Below, one piece after another: positions 9,671 to 18,429 of a DNA stretch of 64,000 nucleotides (the stretch's first letter is position 1; each line of letters begins with the position of its first letter). The translations under genes and the position numbers were made by a program. The notes below the pieces were generated by a model, which saw nothing but the letters and a program-made list of their open reading frames with translations, made no database searches and had not been told where the DNA came from. Location of the stretch: the NCBI GenBank assembly GCA_003117195.1, contig BDSI01000057.1, positions 372,001 through 436,000 of the forward strand. The letters are read 5' to 3'. The stretch is from Eudorina sp. 2006-703-Eu-15 (lineage: Eukaryota; Chlorophyta; Chlorophyceae; Chlamydomonadales; Volvocaceae).

Positions 9671-11937
9671 ATGACCAAAGGAAGGGGCCGCAAACGGTGC
9701 AAGCAGCAGTTCGGATCCGAGTCCGAGGAGTTGAAGGAGGGTCGTGCTACCCCGCAACGGCATGATTTGACCGATCGACGGCCTCTGCATTTCTGGCAGC
9801 CTTTCAATGAATGGTGGCGTGGCGAGTTCGATCGCCTTGGCAGGCGACCGAACGCGCAGGAAATTAGAACATGGCATGAAGGCCGTGCGCACGACCTTTG
9901 GAAGGATGGCGCGCCGTCGCTGAAGGAGACACGGGCTCACGCAAAGTGTATAAGGAGCCTGCCATGTATTCGGGATTACTTCCGGAGGTGAGTTTTCCTT
10001 GCGCCCTTGACCTTCGGCACGCTGCGGGGCGTGGCGCAACATCAGTACACATCTACTCCACCCGCCGTTCCCTGTCTGCACGCAGCTATCGCGCCAAGAA
10101 GCGAATCGCCGGCGTGAAGCCTCCGCCTCGACGCAGGCGGCCTCGGCCAAAACGAAAGGTGAGCCCCGTGCGAGTGCCGTTCACCCCATCCGCTGCCACA
10201 TCAATCCAAACTCCTGAGCAACACTCATCTCCGGGCTGGGTTCTATGCATCGGCGCCCCATCTTCAACACCGCAGCCCGGCAGCTTCATGTCCTCCGACG
10301 ACGACCAGGACTACCAGGAGGGCAACGAGGGCGAGCAGGGCAATGAGGGCGAGCAGGGTGCCGACGGCGAGCAGGTTGACGAGGATGAGCAGGGTGACGA
10401 GGATGAGCAGGACGACGAGGGCGAGGAGGGTGACGAGGGCGAGGAGGGTGAGATGGAGGAAGATGAGGATCTCAGCGGCGGCCAGGACGGCGATACGCAC
10501 GCGCACTACGGCATGGAGGGCGACCCAGATGGGGTTTATGCCGCCGGCATGGGCCACGTCGACGTCGAGGACTTACTGGCCAGGGACCCCGCCGCTGCGG
10601 CTGCGGCGCTGGCCCACCTGGCGTCCATCCGCGGGGCTGCCGGCGGCAGCCCTGTCGCGGGCCTGCCGCTGGAGCTCTTGCATCCCGGTTTGCCCGCCCT
10701 GCAGTCGTACCTCGGCCAGTCGGCGCTGTGGTCTTCCGCCGCCGCCGCGCAGCAGGCGGCGGTGCTGGACGCGGCAGCGGCGGCGCGGCGCGCGGGGTTG
10801 CTGCGTAGTTTTCACCTTCAACAGCTGCAGCATGTGGCGGCCCTGCAGCATCAGCAGCACCAGCAGCACCAGCAGCAGCACCAGCTCGCGTTGGCAGCCT
10901 TCGCCCAGAACTTGGCGCTCACTCGGGCTTCCGAGATGGGCCTGACTGGCTACTCCCATCACCCGGTTGCGGCAGCGGTGGCGGCGATGCTGCCGCCACA
11001 GCACGCCGGATTGCTATCGGTCGACGAGCAGCAGCGGCAGCAGCTCGCGCTGGAGGCGCGCTTTCGTGCGGGCAACGCGGCGATGGCAGCAGCAGGGGGA
11101 CCTGGGCACGACGCCGGGGATTACGGCCGCAACGGTGAGGGAGAGGAGGACGAAGATGACGATGCCGGAGGCGCGGTGGATTTCATGGAGCAGGTGGCGC
11201 AGCAGGCGGCGACTCTGGGCCGGGGCAAGCGCAAGCGGGGGCCGCTGCTGGGGTGGCGGCAAGACTATGAGATGGAGCTTCATACGGATGCGGGTCCGGA
11301 GTTCGCGGGTACGGACGAGGGGCCGACTGACATGGACGGTCAGCCCGAGCCCTCGGGACGCGCTGGCGGCGGTGGGAAGCGTCCAGGAGGAGGAGGAGGA
11401 GCATCGGGGTCTGTGCAGCAACCCAGCGGTAAGCAGCGCCGCACTACCAAGACCGCGCCGTCGGCTGCGCCCGACGCCGCCGCCATGAAGCAGAGCGCCG
11501 CTGCGAAGCGCCAGTCGGCGGCCACGCCTTCACCGCTGGCGGCGCGTTCCGCGTCGGTGGAGCCGACGTCTGCTGGGGGCCGCGGCGGGCGTGAGCTCGG
11601 CGAGACCAAGTGCGGCGGGCCGGGGCAAGGGCAGGGCCAGGGGGGGGCGGCGGCTGAGGCGGAGGAGGAGCGGTCGGGCGCGCCCCTGTCGCTGGTGCCT
11701 CTGGATGAACTCCAAATGCCGGCGGTGCCGGGGCTTGAGCCGGTGTCCCGAGAGGAGCTGACGGAGCTGAGCCGGGAGGAGCTGGTGGAGCGGGTGCTGC
11801 TGCTACAGGCGCACCTGCAGCTGCTCGTGGCACAGCAGCAACAGCTGCTGCTGCTACACCACCAACACGTGGAGACGCCGCCACCGGTACCGGAGCGCCG
11901 AACCCCGCAGCAGCAGCTGGCGGCGCGCCAAAGGTAG
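9671..11937 (+). CDS. Gene B1: homeodomain-like Trp-rich protein, prematurely terminated copy
   Basis: Exons 9671-9987, 10086-10158 and 10276-11937 join in phase (683 aa). Order of parts: basic N-terminus; Trp-rich helices (FWQPFNEWW, RRPNAQEIRTWHE, LWKDGAPSL, residues about 40-85); IRDYFRSYRAKKRI (about residues 99-112), which resembles homeodomain helix 3; a polybasic stretch ending PRPKRK, a likely nuclear localisation signal; an acidic tract of Glu/Asp/Gly/Gln; Ala-rich and Gln/His-rich runs; a second basic patch (GKRKRG). The frame ends at TAG 11935-11937, where copy 2 has CAG (Gln). The downstream frame stays open and homologous to about 12480. Compared with B2 about 180 residues are lost. 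It may still be expressed as a shorter protein. Function is unknown; a nuclear DNA-binding role is inferred from the helix-3 resemblance and basic patches. Confidence 0.6.
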
Positions 11938-12558
11938 CACGAGCAGGGACAGGAACAGCAACTGCGACAGCCTCTGCTCCCGTTCGGGGCGTCGTTGGAA
12001 CATGTACCGCAATTGGTCAAGCAAGAGGAGCAGCCGACGTCTATGCCCACACCCGCGCGGCTCGACACCAGCAGCCCGGGGAAGGTGTCGGGCAGCGGTA
12101 GTCCGGTGGGCGGCCAGCGTTCGGCCTCGCCACCGGGCCACGACAGCTCCCTGCACCAGCCGCAGGAGCCGCAGCTGCGGCCGCACCCCTCCACGGTCCG
12201 CCCGCAGGCGGCCCGGAAGGATCACGGGTATCCGACTCCTGTGCAGCGGCGGGGGGCCGATGAGCCCGAGCTCCGGAACCACGCGGAGGTTGCAGCCGTG
12301 TCTGTGCTTGCGAGCCTGGACGCGGCGGCGGCGCCGTCCCCGCTGGCATTGTCGACCGTGTTCAATGACGCGGCGGCAGCACCGATGAGGCCCAGCAGCA
12401 GTCGGAGGGCGTCGGAGGGCTTCGCCAGGTCCTCGGCGCGCCAGGGCAGCGACGGAGAGAGGGGCTTGCCGGAGCCAGCGGCGTTGGCGGTGGAAGCTGG
12501 CGCCAACACGTCCCACCATCCTGGGATCCCAAGCGTACTGCATAAAGTACCCGAATAG
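11938..12558 (+). pseudogene. Untranslated remnant of the B1 C-terminus after the premature stop
   Basis: Immediately after TAG 11935-11937 the same frame remains open to a TAG at 12556-12558. Up to about 12485 it is nearly identical to the last 180 codons of B2 (QLVKQEEQP, SPGKVSGSGSPVGGQ, RKDHGYPTPVQRRG). The last 20 codons have diverged where the duplication boundary is crossed. The conservation implies that the nonsense change is recent. Confidence 0.7.
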
Positions 12559-12573
12559 ACCATATGGGTACGG

Positions 12574-14118
12574 GTGGTGATTGATGTTACCCGGCACCGG
12601 CAGGGTGCGGAGGTCTACAAAGAGCGCATGCGTGCAGCAGGACGACGGTCCCTGGAGGAGTTTCGGCGTCAAAAAAGCGCAGTGGCCAAAAGACAAGGGG
12701 TGCCGACCGGCCCGGGACCAGGGTCCGAGCAAGCACAAATTGGGGGCCATCCGACGGTTGAGCTTACGACGTTCCGTGTACTGACACAACCGACAACTGT
12801 CGCGTCGGGAGGGCCCCCAACCAACCAAGCGACAGAGGTGCGGAGTGGTTTGCCGACGTTTGCTCAGGCACAGCGATGTTGACCTGCTAGCACGGGCGAG
12901 GGCGTCACTTGGATGCTGTGCCCCGTACCCCCTTACCCCTTCCTCGACGACGCAGTGTCCGGAATATATGTGTCATTGACGGTGCATCCTCCCTTTCCAT
13001 CGGTTCTGCCTCTGCTCTCGAGACGATGCTGTGCTGCACAGCAGGTGCCTGGATTTGCAGAGTTGGCCGGTTCACCGCATACGGTGTTTTGTTTTGTTTT
13101 TTTTCCGACCTGCGGCCCGCAGCCCTGTCCGCTCCGGGAACCACTGCCAACGTGACGTGATCCGCACCCGCCCGCGCCGGTACCCGCAGATACATCATCT
13201 CTCGCCCGCCATCGCCATGGCCAGCTCATCCACGGGGACACTGCCACCCGGCAGCTCCCATCTGGCCCCTGGACCCTGGCAGCTGTCCTCCTCACCCTGC
13301 TCCGTCACCTCAACCGTCGGTTGCGGCATCAGTGTGAGCAGTCTCGGATCCGCGAGTGTAGGCTTCAGCACCCTGCAGGCGGGCAGCAGCGCCTGCCCCA
13401 GTCCGGGACCTCAGCGAGAGGGGGCGACGGGGCTGAGCCTGGGCGGATTGAGGGTAGCCGGGCCGAAAGAGGACGATGTTCGGCTGCCCGCGGCTGTGAG
13501 CCCCGGTGTGGCCAGTAGCAGCCGGGGCGGTGCAGCGGACCAGGCGCTCGTGGACATGCTCCTTTCCCAGGTGCGGCGGCGTGGGGTACAGGAGATGCGG
13601 CAGACAAACCCGCCTTCCAAGACACCGGGCCTCTGCCGGAGACTGGTGTTGGCTGTGGTGGTAGAGGCGGCTGAGGCGGTCATCGATTACCCGCGGGGTC
13701 CACAGTAACATAATAAAACAATCTATCTCAGTTCAAGATGCAGAGTGTTCTGGAAAGCGGGGTGGCGCGGGACTTGAGCGCTGGGGAGCCGGAAGCGTCA
13801 GGGTTGGTTCAGGTTGTCGTACAGTCGATATGCACAGCAGACGATGCCGTGCAGCCTGATATGCACTTGCTGCACCAACTGCAGTTACTGCATCTGACTT
13901 CAATCGTATTGAACGCGTTCTGGAGAGAAATTGCATCAGGTGAAAGCGCAAGTAACCAAGCATGCATGTGCCTGCCTGGTAGCTGGTACTGTCCTATGGT
14001 TGCGGTGGAGGTGGCGGACGACGTCGGGTTCCGACCCACCCCGGCGGCCGCTCGCCGACAGGTGAAGGCGCTGATGCGGGAGAAGGCCTCACTGGCGAAG
14101 GTATCAGTTGCAAGGTAG
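12574..14118 (+). pseudogene. Gene A2: degraded copy of the coiled-coil gene
   Basis: Exon equivalents are 12574-12837, 13190-13570 and 14062-14118. Two lesions are visible. First, about 25 bases present in A1 (around 6735-6759, including the cysteine cluster) are missing, so the aligned ATG at 12584 is out of frame with the conserved protein; no other in-frame ATG exists before 12628. Second, a deletion of about 537 bases relative to A1 (8155-8691) removes the rest of the zipper and the acidic tail, and the frame ends after KVSVAR at TAG 14116-14118. The middle exon is almost identical to that of A1. A short protein from the internal ATG cannot be excluded, but loss of the coiled coil argues for a pseudogene. 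Confidence 0.6.
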
Positions 14119-15409
14119 AGCCCGGGGGAGGCGCCGTCACCTCTCAGTGCCATGGACGCGGAGCCGATTGATATGGGGGCAGTGGCTGGTGTAGGGCATT
14201 CATTGGGGCCTGCAGGGGCGCTGGAGTGTGGTGGATAACAGAAGGGTTTTACGGTGGCCGCAGGCACGCGTGGAGTGCGGGGAATCATGTGGAGGACAAC
14301 GGGGTAATCGCCTATAAAGGCAGTTAGACGTTGTCCCTGGTGCCGTTGCCGGCTGTAAGCCGTCGATCCCATGCCCTCCTTGTAAGCAAACGGAAGACGC
14401 AATGTGACCTAATTCAGGTGACCCTGTGACGTGACAACTATAAAGACTGTCACGATAAACAACACAGACAAATACAAAGCCTGGTTGAATTTTATTAAGG
14501 ATATGCCTTCGTTTCAGACAGGTCAGTTCCGTGAGCTGCCGAAATGCCAGCTGAATGTGCAGCTTGCGCGACGAAGGCAATTCCATGTCAGAAATTTTCA
14601 GTGTGTGACAGCACGACTGTAAGGCGTGGGGGGTTGGAGAAATGGCGATAGGGAAGGCAGGCAGGAGGGTGAAGGAAGGAAAAAGTTAGGCCCCCTGAAA
14701 GTAAAACGATAACATATAACATGCATGATGTCTTTGTGATTGCATACAGATTCATCTGGTATGCAGCAATTTTTACGGCAGCACTGTGTACAGAAACGTT
14801 GGGTGTCGTCCCTGTCCGTAAGCATGCGCTTGAGGGACAAGCAACTGCTCCCAGATTTCTCTAGCTTACAAATCCTGCTTGCCTCATACACTTTCGCTCT
14901 TCGTCATATGTGTACGCGTCTCACAGCGCGAACGGCAGCAGCAACTTTTCGGCAATAAGTCCAATCGCAAGCGTTCGCATAGGTTTTTACTAGCTTCGTG
15001 AGTCTCGACACGAAACTCTTTGTGGGTGCGTCTTAAGGACGGCTGCCTGCCTTGACAGCAGCCTTACCGGGGCAGCTTGTCACAGAGCGAGGGCCCCGGT
15101 GCTCAAGGCCTGCACGGTGCGCCTTTTGTAGCCTGCCGTTCCTTTATGTTTTGTAGTAATTTGGCCAGGTCATGTGTATGCAGCGGAAGATGTATGCGGC
15201 TACTGCGCGCTGCCAGGGAAAGCGGCCTGTGCAATGAAACCCTTAAACTGCTGCCCAAATGCACATAATACCATGTTTAGCCTCTATTTATAACCTGTCA
15301 TATCCACATTTCTTTCCGCGACACCATGGCCGAGTGAGATGCCACCTAACGCCTTGCTGCTGCTGTTCATCACCTGCAGCTGTAGCCAACTCGTAGCCTT
15401 GGAGACGTT

Positions 15410-18276
15410 ATGACCAAAGGAAGCGGCCGCAAACGGTCCAAGCAACAGCTTGGTGCCGAGGCTTTAACGGAGTTGAAGGAGGGTCGTGCTACCCCGTCGC
15501 GGAACGATTGGGCTGATCGACGGCCTTTGCGTTTCTGGCAGCCTTTTAATGAATGGTGGCGTGCTGAGCTCGATCGCCTTGGCAGGCGACCGAACGCGCA
15601 AGAAATTAACGAATGGTATGAAGTCCATGCGCACGACCTTTGGAAGGATGGCGCGCCGTCGCTTCAAGAGACACGGGTTCACGCAAAGTGCCTAAGGAGC
15701 CTGCCCTTGGTTCGGGATTACTTCCGGAGGTGAGTTTTCTTTGCGCGCTTGCCCTTCGGCACGCTACGGGTGCGTGGCGCAACATCAGTACACATCTGCT
15801 CCACCCGCCATTGCCTGTCTGCTTGCAGCTATCGCGCCAAGAAGCGGATTGCCGGCATAAAGCTTCCGGTTCGGCGCAGGCGGCAGCGGGCCGAACGAAA
15901 GGTGAGCCCCGTGCGAATTCGGTTCTCCCCATCCGCTGCCACATCAATCCTACTCCTGATCAGCACGCATCCTGGGATATCCACCTAGGTTCTAATCGCC
16001 AGCACCCCATCTTCAATACCGTCTGCACTGCCGCCCCCAGCTAGAAACGCCACTTCACCCTCGCGTGTCTCTTGTCCCCGCAGTCCGGGAACATTGTGCC
16101 CGGCGACGACCAGGGCTACCCGGCGGGGCAGGGCGAGCAGGACGACGAGGGCGAGCAGGGCGACGAGGGCGAGGAGGGTGAGATGGAGGAAGATGAGGAC
16201 CTCAGCGGCGGCCAGGACGGCGATACGCACGCGCACTACGGCATGGAGGGCGACCCAGATGGGGTTTATGCCGCCGGCATGGGCCACGTCGACGTCGAGG
16301 ACTTACTGGCCAGGGACCCCGCCGCTGCGGCTGCGGCGCTGGCCCACCTGGCGTCCATCCGCGGGGCTGCCGGCGGCAGCCCTGTCGCGGGCCTGCCGCT
16401 GGAGCTCTTGCATCCCGGTTTGCCCGCCCTGCAGTCGTACCTCGGCCAGTCGGCGCTGTGGTCTTCCGCCGCCGCCGCGCAGCAGGCGGCGGTGCTGGAC
16501 GCGGCAGCGGCGGCGCAGCCAGCGGAGCTGCTACGCAGCTTCACCCTTCAGCAGCTGCAGCACGTGGCGGCCCTGCAGCATCAGCAGCACCAGCAGCACC
16601 AGCAGCAGCACCAGCTCGCGTTGGCAGCCTTCGCCCAGAACTTGGCGCTCACTCGGGCTTCCGAGATGGGCCTGACTGGCTACTCCCATCACCCGGTTGC
16701 GGCAGCGGTGGCGGCGATGCTGCCGCCACAGCACGCCGGATTGCTATCGGTCGACGAGCAGCAGCGGCAGCAGCTCGCGCTGGAGGCGCGCTTTCGTGCG
16801 GGCAACGCGGCGATGGCAGCAGCAGGGGGACCTGGGCACGACGCCGGGGATTACGGCCGCAACGGTGAGGGAGAGGAGGACGAAGATGACGATGCCGGAG
16901 GCGCGGTGGATTTCATGGAGCAGGTGGCGCAGCAGGCCGCGGCTCTGGGCCGGGGCAAGCGCAAGCGGGGGCCGCTGCTGGGGTGGCGGCAAGACTATGA
17001 GATGGAGCTTCATACGGATGCGGGTCCGGAGTTCGCGGGTACGGACGAGGGGCCGACTGACATGGACGGTCAGCCCGAGCCCTCGGGACGCGCTGGCGGC
17101 GGTGGGAAGCGTCCAGGAGGAGGAGGAGGAGGAGGAGGAGCATCGGGGTCTGTGCAGCAACCCAGCGGTAAGCAGCGCCGCACTACCAAGACCGCGCCGG
17201 CGGCTGCGCCCGGCGCCGCCGCCATGAAGCAGAGCGCCGCTGCGAAGCGCCAGTCGGCGGCCACGCCTTCACCGTTGGCGGCGCGTTCCGCGTCGGTGGA
17301 GCCGACGTCTGCTGGGGGTCGCGGCGGGCGTGAGCTCGGCGAGGCCAAGTGCGGCGGGCCGGGGCAAGGGCAGGGCCAGGGGGTAGCGGGGGCTGAGGCG
17401 GAGGAGGAGCGGTCGGGCGCGCCCCTGTCGCTGGTGCCTCTGGATGAAATCCAAGTGCCGGCGGTGCTGGGGCTTGAGCCGGTGTCCCGAGAGGAGCTGA
17501 CGGAGCTGAGCCGGGAGGAGCTGGTGGAGCGGGTGCTGCTGCTACAGGCGCACCTGCAACTGTTCGTGGCACAGCAGCAACAGCTGCTGCTGCTACACCA
17601 CCAACACGTGGAGACGCCACCACCGGCAGCGGAGCGCCGAACCCCACAGCAGCAGCTGGCGGCGCGCCACGGTCAGCACGAGCAGGGACATGGGCAGGAA
17701 CAGCAGCAGGGGTTGTCCTCACTGCGGAAGCCCCTTCAGGCGAGGGCGAAGCATGAGGCGGCGCCGGAGCAGTTGCCGCACTTTGTCAAGCAAGAGGAGC
17801 AGCCGATGTCCATGCCCACACCCGCGCGGCCCGACACCAGCAGCCCGGGGAAGGTGTCGGGCAGCGGTAGTCCGGTGGGCGGCCAGCGTTCGGCCTCGCC
17901 ACCGGGCCACGACAGCTCCCTGCACCAGCCGCAGGAGCCGCAGCTGCGGCCGCACCCCTCCACGGTCCGCCCGCAGGCGGCCCGGAAGGATCACGGGTAT
18001 CCGACTCCTGTGCAGCGGCGGGGGGCCGATGAGTCCGAGCTCCGGAACCACGCGGAGGTTGCAGCCGTGTCTGTGCTTGCGAGCCTGGACGCGGCGGCGG
18101 CGCCGTCCCCGCTGGCATTGTCGACCGTGTTCAATGATGCGGCGGCAGCACCGATGAGGCCCAGCAGCAGTCGGAGGGCGTCGGAGGGCTTCGCCAGGTC
18201 CTCGGCGCGCCAGGGCAGCGACGGAGAGAGGGGCTTGCCGGAGCCAGCGGCGTTGGCGGAGGCAGCGGGCGCGTGA
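15410..18276 (+). CDS. Gene B2: full-length homeodomain-like Trp-rich protein with acidic and Gln-rich tail
   Basis: Exons 15410-15729, 15829-15901 and 16084-18276 join in phase (861 aa). The architecture matches B1: Trp-rich domain (FWQPFNEWW, QEINEWYE), VRDYFRSYRAKKRI resembling homeodomain helix 3 with the second intron phase falling inside it (between RS and YRAKKR), basic RRRRQRAERK, a shorter acidic tract than B1, Ala-rich segment, Gln/His run (about 16550-16615), GKRKRG patch, Gly run, SREELTELSREELVERVLLL amphipathic helix, Gln/Leu-rich helix, then a Ser/Pro/Arg-rich end. The N-terminal domain differs from B1 at roughly 25 of 105 residues, while the last exon is nearly identical. Predicted nuclear, possibly DNA-binding; no named family recognised. 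Low-complexity composition fits a transcription factor but does not prove it. Confidence 0.65.
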
Positions 18277-18343
18277 AGGGAGGGCCGGGCGGTCCTGTCT
18301 GCTGCGGGGGAGCGAAGGATTTGTGTAGCAGGAGTCCCGATAG

Positions 18344-18429
18344 GCGGTGAGCAAGGAGAAGCCCGAGGGGGACCCCGCCTCGCCCCCGGACCGCACGGTG
18401 CTGCAGCAGCATGTGACGTTTTTTGACAG
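18344..18429 (+). pseudogene. Isolated caleosin-like exon
   Basis: Frame after a possible acceptor (CGATAG, ending at 18343) reads a Lys/Glu/Pro-rich lead and then TVLQQHVTFFDR, ending at a GTGCGG donor. LQQHV-FFDR is characteristic of the segment just before the EF-hand of caleosins (lipid-droplet peroxygenases). No ATG is in frame and an in-frame TAG lies directly upstream. I could not find the following caleosin exons (EF-hand, membrane/proline knot, haem His) in the next 4 kb. It is therefore most likely a fragment; a gene with very long introns is the alternative. Confidence 0.35.

Larger units (their letters stand above)
6656..12507 (+). repeat. Tandem duplication, copy 1 (genes A1 and B1)
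   Basis: About 5.85 kb that is repeated head-to-tail in the next 5.8 kb. Matching blocks run through both genes and through the region between them: 6761 onward matches 12592 onward, 9671 matches 15410, and 10441 matches 16171. The left boundary is judged from a shared ACGTCCCACC followed by diverged sequence and then CCATATGGGT. The copies differ by point changes, a 25-base deletion, a roughly 537-base deletion and repeat-length changes, so this is a genuine duplication and not an assembly repeat. Confidence 0.85.
12508..18280 (+). repeat. Tandem duplication, copy 2 (genes A2 and B2)
   Basis: Second copy of the two-gene module, same orientation, starting where copy 1 ends. See copy 1 for the matching blocks. 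Its A gene is damaged, its B gene is full length. The similarity ends at or just after the B2 stop codon (18274-18276). Confidence 0.85.

Noticed and set aside
11340..12194. Long minus-strand frame (284 codons) opposite gene B1
   Set aside because: Ser/Cys/Arg-rich shadow of a GC-rich exon. The plus-strand frame has splice continuity and a paralogue, the minus frame has no start context or motif.
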